Assembly: GCF_002014825.1 (NCBI RefSeq)
Contig: NZ_MUYU01000017.1
Location: forward strand, 37,152 to 101,151
Origin: Moraxella pluranimalium
GTDB taxonomy: Bacteria; Pseudomonadota; Gammaproteobacteria; Pseudomonadales; Moraxellaceae
Length of the DNA: 64,000 nucleotides
Reading direction: 5' to 3'
Notes under the pieces: generated by a model
What the model was told of the DNA's origin: nothing
Seen by the model: only the letters and a program-made list of their open reading frames with translations
Databases searched by the model: none
Program-made: the position numbers and the translations under genes
Part shown: positions 9,019 to 17,346 of the stretch, in pieces
How positions within the stretch are numbered: the first letter of the stretch is position 1
Layout: every line of letters starts with the position of its first letter

Positions 9019-9901
9019 CCACCCCAAACACCACACTATGCCCCTGTACAATCACATCAATATCAGGGGCGTAGCCACCACCCATTGTAACCACAGTTGG
9101 TAGCTTGTGGTTGTGGAGCGTTTCGATGACAAATTGTTCTCTTTGGATAAGTCCATCCATAGACAGGTTAATGCGCCCAAGTCTGTCATCAGCCAGCACA
9201 TCCACCCCCGCTTGATAAAACACAAAATCAGGGCAAAACTCATCCAGCACCTTTGGCAGATGATAGTTTAATAATGCTAAATATTCTTCATCATCTGTGC
9301 CGTCTGCTAGGGCGATGTCTAGGTCGGATTTTGGCTTGTGGTAGGGATAATTTTTCTCACCATGCATACTAAAGACAAACACCGATGGATTATCCGCCAT
9401 GATGGCTGCATTACCATTGCCTTGATGGACATCTAGGTCTAGGATTAGGATGCGCTTGGCAAGTCCATCTCTCAGTAGGACATTGCTCGCTACACAGACA
9501 TCATTGAGGATACAAAATCCTTCTCCGCTATCGGCAAAAGCATGGTGTGTGCCGCCAGAGGTGGATAGAGCAAAGCCGTCTGTCAGCGCATATTTGGCGC
9601 AGGCGATGGTTGCACCGACGACATAGCGTTCACGGTCGATGAGTGCTTGGCTCATGGGCAGACCGATTTTACGGCACTCTTTGGCAGGTAGTGTCAGTGT
9701 GTCTAGGGCGTACCAATAGTCAGGCGTGTGCGTGGTTAAAATCTCATCTATTGTTGCCATCGGTGGCTCAAAAAACTGACTGGGTGTCGTGATGCCATCA
9801 GCAATCAGTTTGATGGGTAGTTGCTCATACTTTGCCATCGGGAAGCGATGACCTTCGGGCACAGCATGACAAAAGATGGGCGAATGGGCGATTTTGAACA
9901 T
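8993..9901 (-). CDS. Histone deacetylase-family (class II-like) deacetylase
   Basis: A 302-residue arginase/deacetylase-fold enzyme. Zinc and charge-relay motifs are visible: the GGTHHAF segment near residue 116, an LDLDVHQGNG segment near 153 (Asp and His zinc ligands), YQAGVDVLADD near 230 and TMGGGYAPDID near 271. Bacterial members remove acetyl groups from polyamines or from protein lysines; the substrate here is unknown. Given the window's polyamine genes, an acetylpolyamine role is possible. The C-terminus (RRFVVHF) is encoded inside the end of the HNH gene of the inserted operon, so it may have been altered by that insertion. It is followed upstream by a YbjN gene on the same strand. 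Confidence 0.85.
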   Translation of the reverse strand: MFKIAHSPIFCHAVPEGHRFPMAKYEQLPIKLIADGITTPSQFFEPPMATIDEILTTHTPDYWYALDTLTLPAKECRKIGLPMSQALIDRERYVVGATIACAKYALTDGFALSTSGGTHHAFADSGEGFCILNDVCVASNVLLRDGLAKRILILDLDVHQGNGNAAIMADNPSVFVFSMHGEKNYPYHKPKSDLDIALADGTDDEEYLALLNYHLPKVLDEFCPDFVFYQAGVDVLADDRLGRINLSMDGLIQREQFVIETLHNHKLPTVVTMGGGYAPDIDVIVQGHSVVFGVVRRFVVHF

Positions 9902-9931
9902 AGATGATGGATTTTTATAATTTAGAATAAC

Positions 9932-10639
9932 TTATTGATATTGCTGTGTCGGCTCAAAAAACTGCCCAGATGTCTCATCATGGGTATCACCAGATGTAAA
10001 AGGTGCATTGAGATAATCCAGTACAATCGGGCTTGGCTCTTGTTCGCTCATCACATCGTGATACAGCTTTTGGGCAAGTTCGGATAGGCTTGCCACACCT
10101 TGCAAATAGCAATCCAGTGTATGGTCGTCAAGATTGGTAAATTCCGCATCAAAGCTGACTTTGGCACGCACTTCGCCATCGGTTGGGTCCATCTCAAGAT
10201 TGCCAAACGGGATGCCAAGATTTGCCATCGCTATCGCCATCATCATCGGCGCATAGTGGGATAGTGGCACGACATCGGTCAAGACGCCAAACACAGACAC
10301 AAGCTTGGTGCGCTCATTAATCCGAAACACACAAGTCCACTCATCCCCACCATCGCCAAAAGGCACAATCAAATGATGCACCTGCGCGACACCGCTTGGC
10401 ATCATGCCGTAGGCATCTGATGGGCGATGCTCAAGCTGCCAGCCGTGCTGATTGAGCCACTCGGCGATGGCGGATGTGATGGGCAGATACTCAAGCGTGC
10501 TTAGGCTTGGCTTGGCAGTCGGCATTTGACTGTTTGTATCAGGCAGTACGGGCTCGCTGATTGGCTTGGGTGCATCATCCTGTGGTGTATCTAGATTGAG
10601 CAGTTGTTTTAGTTTTTTTAATAATTTCATCATCGTCAT
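9932..10639 (-). CDS. YbjN domain-containing protein
   Basis: A 235-residue protein whose core (about residues 50-205) matches the YbjN family, with a type III secretion chaperone-like fold: TCVFRINERTKLVSVFGVL, a Met/Ala-rich helix, then GNLEMDPTDGEVRAKVSFD. The N-terminal 45 residues (basic, then Pro/Ser/Thr-rich) and the last 30 are low complexity. No signal peptide is seen. The ATG at 10639 is one of a close ATG pair; the ATG two codons later is equally possible. Function is unknown. It lies upstream of the deacetylase with a 30-base gap, so it may share its transcript. Confidence 0.7.
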   Translation of the reverse strand: MTMMKLLKKLKQLLNLDTPQDDAPKPISEPVLPDTNSQMPTAKPSLSTLEYLPITSAIAEWLNQHGWQLEHRPSDAYGMMPSGVAQVHHLIVPFGDGGDEWTCVFRINERTKLVSVFGVLTDVVPLSHYAPMMMAIAMANLGIPFGNLEMDPTDGEVRAKVSFDAEFTNLDDHTLDCYLQGVASLSELAQKLYHDVMSEQEPSPIVLDYLNAPFTSGDTHDETSGQFFEPTQQYQ

Positions 10640-10788
10640 GGTGCTGTGTTTTGGATGCTTAGCATACCAAAAATTCTACCAAAGTGCCAATCAAACTACC
10701 ATCAGCATCTTATCAAGGGGCAGATTTGCCAAAATTTTTGTAAAATCTGTGGCGATTGCGTGCTTTTTTAGCTTTTGATGTGGTTTTT

Positions 10789-10797
10789 TGGTATGAT
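10789..10797 (+). promoter_or_regulatory. Extended -10 promoter of ccmAB
   Basis: TGGTATGAT, an extended -10 element 23 bases before the chosen ccmA start. It argues against the longer reading frame that begins at 10775, which would put the start codon upstream of the promoter. Confidence 0.45.
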
Positions 10798-10819
10798 AGC
10801 GGATAAATTTTTTGTGGTA

Positions 10820-11473
10820 ATGAACTTCATGACAGTTGCGACTTTATCGTCAAATATCATAAGACCAAGTGCAGGCGAGCCGATTTTATCCCTAGAGCAG
10901 ATGGCTGTGCAACGGGGTGATTTTTTGCTGTGTCAAGGTGTGGATTTGACGCTGTACTCGGGGGATATTTGCCATCTGATTGGTGAAAATGGCTTGGGCA
11001 AGACGACCTTGATGTCGCAGATTGCAGGCTTGCTACCCATCATGACAGGGTCAGCTACTATCAACGGGGCGTGCGTGTATGTGTCGCATCAGCTTGGGAT
11101 TAGCTCGGCTTTGACAGTGGGGCAAAATCTGCGGTTTTTGTTATCCTTGTATGGTATGCAGGCGGATGATGATGTGCTTGAAGGGGCGCTTGAGCAAGTG
11201 GGCTTGCAGGGCTTGGCGGATGTCTCAAGCGTTCAGCTGTCGGCAGGGCAGATGCGTCGTGTCGGCTTGGCTCGGCTGTTTGTGCTGGATGCGACAGATG
11301 CACCATTTTGGCTACTCGATGAGCCATTGACGGCACTTGATGTGGCGATGGTGGCGCGGCTTGAAGCTCGTATCGGGCAGTTCGCCCGTGATGGCGGTGC
11401 GGTACTGATGACTAGCCATCAGGCGACGCACGCAACCAACTGCACTTTGGATTTGGCGGAGTTTGCCTTATGA
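10820..11473 (+). CDS. ccmA: Cytochrome c biogenesis ATP-binding protein CcmA
   Basis: A 217-residue ABC ATPase close to the roughly 205 residues usual for CcmA. Walker A is GENGLGKTT, the signature is QLSAGQMRRVGLARL, and Walker B with the switch is FWLLDEPLTALD, typical of CcmA. With CcmB it forms the ABC module that releases haem-loaded CcmE in cytochrome c maturation at the inner membrane. The start was chosen at ATG 10820, downstream of the extended -10; ATG 10829 is an alternative. The ccmB start overlaps its stop by four bases (ATGA). No ccmC-H genes follow here, so the rest of the ccm set must lie elsewhere. Confidence 0.88.
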   Translation: MNFMTVATLSSNIIRPSAGEPILSLEQMAVQRGDFLLCQGVDLTLYSGDICHLIGENGLGKTTLMSQIAGLLPIMTGSATINGACVYVSHQLGISSALTVGQNLRFLLSLYGMQADDDVLEGALEQVGLQGLADVSSVQLSAGQMRRVGLARLFVLDATDAPFWLLDEPLTALDVAMVARLEARIGQFARDGGAVLMTSHQATHATNCTLDLAEFAL

Positions 11474-12144
11474 TGAACCAAGCGTTTATGACCATGCTAC
11501 AGCGTGAATGGCAAATCAAACGACAAGGGGCGGTGCAGTGGCTATTTCCTTTGGTGCTGTTTTTGCTCATCATTACTTTGTTTCCGCTTGCCATCGGTAG
11601 TGAGCCCAATCTGCTACTTCGCCTTGCGCCGTCGGCGGTGTGGATTGCTGCACTGATTGCGCTTGTGATTGGGGTGGATGATTTGTTCCGTGGCGAGTTT
11701 GATAATGGCACACTTGCGCAGATGGTCGTCGCCAAAGCACCGCTGACGCTGTGGGTGCTGGCTCGGCTGATGGTGCATTGGCTGTTTAGCGCAGGCGTGG
11801 TGGCGTTGTTATCACTGCTTGTGATTGTGCTGTTTGGTATGGCGACCGGTGATGCGCTTGTGCTGGCTTTATCCATCATCGTTGGTTCACCGCTACTGCT
11901 TGCGTTGTCGGCGATTGCTAGTAGCTTGACTTTGACACTCAAAAATGGCGCTATCTTAGTGCCACTGATTGCACTACCGATGCAGCTGCCGGTACTGATT
12001 TTTGCCACCGGTGCGGTGGATTTGCACGCCACAGGGCTCAATGGCTTACCGACATTGGCGCTAATGGCAGCAGGCAGTATCATTGCTGTGCTTGTGACGC
12101 CGTGGGTGGTGGCAAGCGTGCTTAAGATGGCATGGTCGGATTGA
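11470..12144 (+). CDS. ccmB: Haem exporter/cytochrome c biogenesis protein CcmB
   Basis: A 224-residue protein with six hydrophobic segments and no other domain, matching CcmB in length and topology. The N-terminal MLQREWQIKRQGA and the segment VIGVDDLFRGEFDNGTLAQMVVAKAPLTLWVLARL are family hallmarks. It forms the membrane part of the CcmAB ABC complex with the upstream ATPase, whose stop it overlaps by four bases. The operon stops here: the next gene is convergent 136 bases away, and no ccmC is present. Confidence 0.9.
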   Translation: MMNQAFMTMLQREWQIKRQGAVQWLFPLVLFLLIITLFPLAIGSEPNLLLRLAPSAVWIAALIALVIGVDDLFRGEFDNGTLAQMVVAKAPLTLWVLARLMVHWLFSAGVVALLSLLVIVLFGMATGDALVLALSIIVGSPLLLALSAIASSLTLTLKNGAILVPLIALPMQLPVLIFATGAVDLHATGLNGLPTLALMAAGSIIAVLVTPWVVASVLKMAWSD

Positions 12145-12279
12145 TGGCTATGTTTAAACGGCTGCGTTGATGGCGGATTGAGCTTGTTATGATAAGTCGT
12201 CAAATTACACAGATGGATAAATTAATCGCTTGGCAAACTACTTGTCAAGCGACCAATTTATCTATCTACACCCAAAAAC

Positions 12280-13143
12280 TTACACCAAAAACTCACCTTT
12301 GGCAACTTGCACCACACGCCCACCGACAAAAATCGTCTGCTCATCATCGACTTTGAGCGTTAGGCGGTTGGGCCGCCCCATATCATCGCCTTGATGGATG
12401 GTTTTGGCGATAGGGTATTGATTTTGCAGGATAAAATACGCCCCCAAATTGGCACACGCCGAGCCTGTACCGCTGTCTTCGACCATCACCCGATTTTGTT
12501 CAAAAAACATTCGAACATGGATGATGTCGCCATCAGCTACCCAATAATACACCGACGGCTCATCAGTGGTCTTAAACGGATTATTCACATTCAATTCACG
12601 CAGTCTTGCGATGTCGAGTTGCAGATTTTGTAGTGCTTGATGATTGGTTAATTCAATCAAAAATTGCTGTGTACCGCTATTCATAAAATAACCGCCATCA
12701 GCAATATCATCTGCATGGATACCGCTTGCTTGAGCGATGGCATCTTTTGAAGCATGGCTTTTGACGGCGTTATAGCCTTTGATTTTTATTTCAATGCGGT
12801 CATTATCGCTTAGGACTTCAACGGGTTTTGCTAAGGTGTTTAACACAAAATGACTTGGCAAATCAACCAGTTGTCTTAGCATAAACGCACTGCCAAGCGT
12901 CGGATGACCTGCCAGTGGCAATTCATAATTTGGCGTAAAAATGCGTAAATCAGCCGCTGCCGACACGCCATGCTTATTGGTCGGTGGATGAATAAACACC
13001 GTCTCGGATAGATTAAACTGCTTGGCAATCGCCTGCATTTGCTCGTCAGTTAGCCCATCGGCATGGGGAAAGACCGCCAAGGGATTACCGCCAAAATGAC
13101 TTTCGGCAAAGACATTGACGAGATAAAACGGATAAGCTTTCAT
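12280..13143 (-). CDS. PhzF family phenazine biosynthesis-like isomerase/epimerase
   Basis: A 287-residue protein of the PhzF / diaminopimelate-epimerase-fold family. The N-terminal FYLVNVFAESHFGGNPLAVF is diagnostic, with NLSETVFI containing the catalytic Glu (about residue 47), the segment LPLAGHPTLGSAF, and a C-terminal half containing EDSGTGSACANLGAYF. Substrate is unknown; most bacterial members have no phenazine role. The frame extends upstream, but the ATG at 13143 is preceded by GGAGC and starts at the family N-terminus. It lies 31 bases downstream of the nitrilase-family gene on the same strand, so the two form a likely operon. Confidence 0.85.
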   Translation of the reverse strand: MKAYPFYLVNVFAESHFGGNPLAVFPHADGLTDEQMQAIAKQFNLSETVFIHPPTNKHGVSAAADLRIFTPNYELPLAGHPTLGSAFMLRQLVDLPSHFVLNTLAKPVEVLSDNDRIEIKIKGYNAVKSHASKDAIAQASGIHADDIADGGYFMNSGTQQFLIELTNHQALQNLQLDIARLRELNVNNPFKTTDEPSVYYWVADGDIIHVRMFFEQNRVMVEDSGTGSACANLGAYFILQNQYPIAKTIHQGDDMGRPNRLTLKVDDEQTIFVGGRVVQVAKGEFLV

Positions 13144-13174
13144 GCTAAAGCTCCAATCAATAAGGGCAGATGAG

Positions 13175-14035
13175 TTAAGCGCCCAAGCGATGACAGTCAA
13201 AAATCGGCATCACTTGGCGGATTTTGGTTTGCTTGGCAGAGTCAAATTCGGCATACACCACTGCATAGCCATCAGCGCCGATGTCGGTCGTGCCACTATC
13301 TACTATCACTTTGCCACTAGCATCCACCACCAACGAATGCCCCCAAGTCTCTCGTGTGCTTGAGCCGATGTGATGGCTGCCGCCTTGTGCCGAGCCGACG
13401 ACTAGGCACTGACTATCCAGCGCACGGGCTTGCAGGAGCAGTTGCCAATGTGCCTTGCCCGTCTGATAAGTGAACGCCGCAGGTACGGTGATGATGTCCG
13501 CACCCATTTGGCGTAGCCGCTGTGCTAGTGCAGGAAATCTGACATCAAAGCAAATCATCATGCCAATGCCCACCGCCACGCCATCGATGGTGCAGTCAGC
13601 GACGACAAGTTTATCGCCCGCTTCAAAGGTCTTGCCTTCATCATAATTGCCTGTGGCATCATCGACGGTAGCACGAAACAGATGGATTTTATCATAGCGA
13701 GCCTTGATAGTGCCTGTGTCGTCGATAAGTAGGCTCACTTGTCGCACCTTGTCATGGGCGACGGCTGTGCCATTGGGTCTGGTGGGGCAAGGCAGTGTAC
13801 CTGCTAGGATATGTACGCCATGAGTCTTGGCAAGTGATTGATAAAATTGACAAATTTCATCAAATCTATCGGCAAGCTCGCTTTGGCGACCCATGACGCA
13901 AGCATTCTCAGGCAGGACAATCAGCCGAGCACCGTGCGTGACGGCATCACCGATGGCATGGGTGATGATGGCAAGGTTGGCGTCGATATCGGTTTGGCTG
14001 TTCAGCTGAATACTAGCGATACGGATGGTGCTCAT
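13175..14035 (-). CDS. Nitrilase-superfamily carbon-nitrogen hydrolase (Nit1/Nit2-like amidase)
   Basis: A 286-residue cytoplasmic amidase. The catalytic triad is visible: Glu in VLPENACVMG (about residue 43), Lys in ARYDKIHLF (about 120) and Cys in GMMICFDVRFP (about 165). The DVRFP sequence after the Cys and the C-terminal QTKIRQVMPIFDCHRL resemble the Nit branch, whose members hydrolyse deaminated glutathione and related omega-amides. This specific role is inferred from motif resemblance. It is probably co-transcribed with the PhzF gene downstream. Confidence 0.8.
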   Translation of the reverse strand: MSTIRIASIQLNSQTDIDANLAIITHAIGDAVTHGARLIVLPENACVMGRQSELADRFDEICQFYQSLAKTHGVHILAGTLPCPTRPNGTAVAHDKVRQVSLLIDDTGTIKARYDKIHLFRATVDDATGNYDEGKTFEAGDKLVVADCTIDGVAVGIGMMICFDVRFPALAQRLRQMGADIITVPAAFTYQTGKAHWQLLLQARALDSQCLVVGSAQGGSHHIGSSTRETWGHSLVVDASGKVIVDSGTTDIGADGYAVVYAEFDSAKQTKIRQVMPIFDCHRLGA

Positions 14036-14195
14036 GGCTCGTCCCTGTGGTGTTGGCGGGTGATGGGTTTTTTAGACTTTTATGGTTTGGCTTTATTTGA
14101 TAAAATTTAAGAAAAAATCTCAAAGTGCAAACCAAGTATAAAACAAGTTAAAAACAGCTTGCAAAAACCTGCTTGATGTGCGATAGTACAAACAT

Positions 14196-14252
14196 ACCCA
14201 ATGATTGTCATTTTATTACTAACAGGCTGTGATAATCATTGGGTATTTTTTT
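14196..14252. repeat. Long inverted repeat with Fur-box-like arms
   Basis: A 15-bp arm ACCCAATGATTGTCA pairs with TGATAATCATTGGGT (14 of 15) around a 17-base loop, followed on the plus strand by a T-rich run. The arms contain AATGATTGTCATT (14200-14212) and GATAATCATT, both close to Fur-box half sites. It may terminate transcription around thiS, bind Fur, or both. The interval between the nitrilase gene and thiS holds nothing else that I recognise. Confidence 0.45.
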
Positions 14253-14276
14253 ATTTAATCAGGCTAATAAGCGTCA

Positions 14277-14477
14277 TCAGCCACCGCCGACAGCTTGTAC
14301 CACTTCGATGGTCATGCCATTGCTAAGTGGAGTGTCGGTTAGGCGAGATTTTGGCACGAGCAGTCCATCGATTTCGACGGCAAAGCGTCCTTGGGTCAGT
14401 CCTTGTGCGGTCAGTAGCTCAAGCACGGTGGTAGCTGTCGTTTCAATCGCTTGTCCGTTTAGCAGTAACTGGGTCAT
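14277..14477 (-). CDS. thiS: Sulfur carrier protein ThiS
   Basis: A 66-residue ubiquitin-fold protein that carries sulfur as a C-terminal thiocarboxylate for thiazole synthesis in thiamine biosynthesis. Visible features are the N-terminal strand TQLLLNGQAIET, the helix VLELLTAQGL, RFAVEIDGLLVPKSRL, and a C-terminus ending AVGGG, where the last Gly-Gly is the adenylated site. The frame opens further upstream, but the ATG at 14477 gives the normal family length. Its usual partner thiG is not adjacent, which is unusual. The upstream gene on the same strand is a DUF423 membrane protein. Confidence 0.88.
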   Translation of the reverse strand: MTQLLLNGQAIETTATTVLELLTAQGLTQGRFAVEIDGLLVPKSRLTDTPLSNGMTIEVVQAVGGG

Positions 14478-14531
14478 AAAGATATCCGTTTTTGTTATCT
14501 GATGGATTGAGTGATGCAAGATAATCGTTTA

Positions 14532-14903
14532 TCAATGCTTAACAGTATGACGACCAAAAGCAAGCAATAGCCATGCTACGATAAACAGCGTCCCGCCAAC
14601 CGGTGTAATCGCACCGAGCCATTTGGGTGCGCCTAATGCCATCGCATACAGGCTACCGCTAAAAATAATGATACCGCCTTGCATCAGATAGGCAGACTTA
14701 TCAGCACGGTATTGGCTCACTGTGTGCAACACACCAATGGCAAGCAGTCCTAAGGCGTGTACAAACAGATACAAGGTGGCCGTCTGCCAAATGTCGATGG
14801 CATAGCTATCGGCAAATTTTTTGAGCCCATGTGCGCCAAACGCCCCAAGACCCACGCCAATGGCAAGATTCAGTGCTGCGATTTTTAGCCAGTTCATCAT
14901 CAT
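14532..14903 (-). CDS. DUF423 family membrane protein (YgdD-like)
   Basis: A 123-residue integral membrane protein with four hydrophobic helices. The family signature GVGLGAFGAHGLKK lies at about residues 17-30, and MALGAPKWLGAITPVGGTLFIVAWLLL at the C-terminal end is also typical of DUF423. Function is unknown. The start could be any of three consecutive ATG codons (14903, 14900, 14897). It lies between rpoH and thiS on the same strand, and co-transcription is possible but not evident. Confidence 0.8.
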   Translation of the reverse strand: MMMNWLKIAALNLAIGVGLGAFGAHGLKKFADSYAIDIWQTATLYLFVHALGLLAIGVLHTVSQYRADKSAYLMQGGIIIFSGSLYAMALGAPKWLGAITPVGGTLFIVAWLLLAFGRHTVKH

Positions 14904-14965
14904 ATCATCTGTGAATCATTCGCTTGTGGCTTGATAAGCTTATCCAAGCGGATGATGGTTATTGT

Positions 14966-16099
14966 TTAGTCATTTTCCAAAATCATACGGTCAAGCGTGA
15001 TGGCTTCTTTGATTTTATCCATCGCATTTTTTTCGATTTGGCGGACTCGTTCGGCGGAGATATTGTACACCGCGGCCAGCTCATGCAGGGTGGATTTTTG
15101 GTCGGCGAGCCATCGCTGAGTGATGATGTCTCGTGAGCGGTCATCAAGACTGTCCATCGCATCTTTTAGGGCGTTGGTGGTGTTCTCTTCCCAGTCGGCT
15201 TCTTCGACCATATCGGCAGGGTCGGCGGCATCTTCTAAGAATAACTGCGGTGCATAACGCCCATCTTCATCATCTGAATCCTGTGCTTCAAAGGACGCAT
15301 CGTAGCTAGTGAGCCGTGATTCCATCTCAAGCACTTGTTTGACGGTGACATTCAAATCATTGGCGATGGCGGTGGCTTCTTCGAGTGTCAGCTGATTGCT
15401 GGATTTTTTAAGACTTCTTAAATTAAAAAACAGCTTGCGGTGCGCCTTGGTGGTGGCGACTTTGACGATACGCCAGTTTTTGATGACAAACTCGTGAATC
15501 TCGGCCTTGATCCAATGCACTGCAAAGCTGACCAAACGCACGCCTTTATTGGGATCAAAACGCTTGACTGCTTTCATCAGACCAAGGTTACCTTCTTGGA
15601 TCAGGTCGGCTTGGGAGAGTCCATAGCCTGAGTAACTGCGTGCGATATGAATCACAAAGCGCAGGTGACTCATGACAAGCAGGCGCGCCGCTTCGACATC
15701 GCCATCATTGTAGTAGCGCAGGGCGAGCTCTTGCTCTTGCTCTGGGGTGAGAATGGGGATTTGGTGCACGGTATTGATATATGCACCGAGATTGACCCCT
15801 GGCGCGGCTAGGTGCGTTGGCATCGCAGGCACAAGCTCTTTGGTCGGGATACTGTGCTTGTCGGTATCGCCATGATCGATGATTTGTGGGCGTTTGTTGG
15901 TGGGTTGGGTGTCCGATTCGTCCAAGTCATCGATGTCATCAATCAGCGTCTCGTCAAAATCATCGAGCTCGCCGATGAGTTCATCATCAAGCACATCTTC
16001 ATAATCGGCATAATCTTCATCATAGCCGTCGTCATAATTATCATAGCTGTGACCATCATAATCATCGTGATAGTCATCGTGTCGGTTTCTTGGTGCCAT
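14966..16099 (-). CDS. rpoH: RNA polymerase sigma-32 factor RpoH with acidic N-terminal extension
   Basis: The heat-shock sigma factor. From residue 93 on it aligns with RpoH throughout: region 1.2 (NLGAYINTVHQIPILTPEQE), region 2 (HLRFVIHIARSYSGYGLSQADLIQEGNLGLMKAVKRFDP, VRLVSFAVHWIKAEIHEFVI), the RpoH box HRKLFFNLR, and region 4 (STLHELAAVYNISAERVRQIEKNAM). Before this lie about 92 extra residues dominated by Asp, Tyr, Glu and His; a typical RpoH has about 285 residues in total and this one 377. The ATG at 16099 is chosen because GTGGA lies just upstream; the open frame begins with a GTG three codons earlier. It is transcribed away from the TusA-like gene. Confidence 0.93.
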   Translation of the reverse strand: MAPRNRHDDYHDDYDGHSYDNYDDGYDEDYADYEDVLDDELIGELDDFDETLIDDIDDLDESDTQPTNKRPQIIDHGDTDKHSIPTKELVPAMPTHLAAPGVNLGAYINTVHQIPILTPEQEQELALRYYNDGDVEAARLLVMSHLRFVIHIARSYSGYGLSQADLIQEGNLGLMKAVKRFDPNKGVRLVSFAVHWIKAEIHEFVIKNWRIVKVATTKAHRKLFFNLRSLKKSSNQLTLEEATAIANDLNVTVKQVLEMESRLTSYDASFEAQDSDDEDGRYAPQLFLEDAADPADMVEEADWEENTTNALKDAMDSLDDRSRDIITQRWLADQKSTLHELAAVYNISAERVRQIEKNAMDKIKEAITLDRMILEND

Positions 16100-16238
16100 T
16101 GTTTCCACTAAATTTTGTTATTCATTGCTTTGTATTGTACGGCAAATTGGCGGTCGTGGCTAGTGTTAGATGTGGTTGTTTTATAAATTTTACAATCAGC
16201 AAAGTTTGCGGTAATTTTTAGTTAATTAATATAATTTA

Positions 16239-16571
16239 TTAAGGTTTTATGATAATAAAATGATAAATTATTGTATTAGCCTGCTCACTTTGCCATGCAT
16301 GGACGGTATAACCGTTTTTTTGGCAAAATGCCACCAAGTCGTGCTGAGAATTTTTGTCCGTGGCAATCAGATATAGTGCCTTGCCATCGGCGACTGAGCG
16401 CAGGCTAAGCTTGGCTTTGAGTAGTGGCATTGGGCAGGGTAGATTGCGTGCGTCAAAAAAAGCCGTCACCGTATCTAGTGGTAGGGTAGCCTGATGTAGC
16501 TGATCGGTCAGCTGTGCCGATAGTTCTGTTTGGTCAGGCGTATCTAAAAAATCAAAGATAGGGCTTGTCAT
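16239..16571 (-). CDS. TusA/SirA-family sulfurtransferase-like protein
   Basis: A 110-residue protein. Residues 40-110 form a TusA-like domain with the conserved segment FDARNLPCPMPLLKAKLSL, in which the Cys of CPxP (about residue 47) would carry persulfide sulfur. The N-terminal 38 residues are an extra acidic or polar stretch not found in E. coli TusA. The tail NTIIYHFIIIKP is family-like. It probably acts in sulfur relay for tRNA thiolation or a related pathway, but it may belong to the broader TusA/YeeD/YedF group. The gene lies behind rpoH on the same strand with a 139-base gap. Confidence 0.8.
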   Translation of the reverse strand: MTSPIFDFLDTPDQTELSAQLTDQLHQATLPLDTVTAFFDARNLPCPMPLLKAKLSLRSVADGKALYLIATDKNSQHDLVAFCQKNGYTVHAWQSEQANTIIYHFIIIKP

Positions 16572-16742
16572 GGGTACTGTCTTAATTTTGGCAATAGATT
16601 TGAGTGATTGGGCTTTTTATAAGGGCAAAACTTGATTTATCAAGGTGAATTGCTTGTGTGGTGATGTGAAATTGAGCACAATAATACAAGCAACTTAGAC
16701 TTTTGCTTTGTAACTTCGTTTGGACGGCGATTGATTAAAGGT

Positions 16743-17225
16743 TTAAATATCATCAAAGATATTTTCTGCTAAATTCAAGCCGTGCTCTTGGCAATACTTT
16801 ATATCTTGCAAAAATGATAATGAAGTATCGCTTGCCCAAATGTCATTGATGAGATATTTGCCATCAACTTGTTTGAACTGAAAGTCGTTGTATTCGGTCT
16901 GACCATGATTTTTAAAAGTGGCACGAACATTACCGTTCTTTAGCACGGTATATTTAATATTTCTGATGATTGGATCTTGTCCGCCAATATAACCCCAGTC
17001 TTGACACGGTACCCCATCTGCAGGCGTGCTAGCGATGTCATGATCAAGTGCCAATTTTAGTGTGGGACTTGCATTGTTTGAGATAATATCCTGTCTTTGA
17101 TCAAGATTTTGATACACCTTCTTTACTACAGAAATCTTTTGTTGATTGGGTGTCTGTTTTGCATTGGCATTCAAGGGGATGATCGCTAGACTTGCCAATA
17201 GGGTTGGATAAAAGAATTTTTTCAT
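16743..17225 (-). CDS. Secreted hypothetical protein (DUF3828-like)
   Basis: A 160-residue protein with a typical Sec signal peptide (MKKFFYPTLLASLAIIPLNANA, cleavage near residue 22). The mature part has an N-terminal helix (SVVKKVYQNL), the segment PCQDWGYIGGQDPIIRN, strands IKYTVLKNGNVRATFKNHG and FQFKQVDGKYLINDIW, and two Cys residues. This layout, a short helix followed by GKYLINDI-type strands, resembles DUF3828/NTF2-like periplasmic proteins, but I am not certain of the family. It has no obvious partner; neighbours are the opp operon and a TusA-like gene. Confidence 0.55.
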   Translation of the reverse strand: MKKFFYPTLLASLAIIPLNANAKQTPNQQKISVVKKVYQNLDQRQDIISNNASPTLKLALDHDIASTPADGVPCQDWGYIGGQDPIIRNIKYTVLKNGNVRATFKNHGQTEYNDFQFKQVDGKYLINDIWASDTSLSFLQDIKYCQEHGLNLAENIFDDI

Positions 17226-17303
17226 TGGATGCCTTGTATGGGTTGGTTAAGATTATCATAGCATGATTGTAAAATTGATGTGCATGATTATTTGCCCAAA
17301 AAT

Positions 17304-17336
17304 AAAAAAATCGGCTCATATTGAACCGATTTTTTA
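17304..17336 (-). terminator. Terminator of the opp operon
   Basis: AAAAATCGG and CCGATTTTT arms with an additional inner GGTTC/GAGCC pairing and U-runs on both strands, just after the oppF stop. Confidence 0.75.
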
Positions 17337-17346
17337 TCATCTCAAC

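Noticed and set aside
11412-12203. 263-codon frame antisense to ccmB
   Set aside because: Ser/Thr-rich shadow translation of a membrane gene; no ribosome site or similarity.
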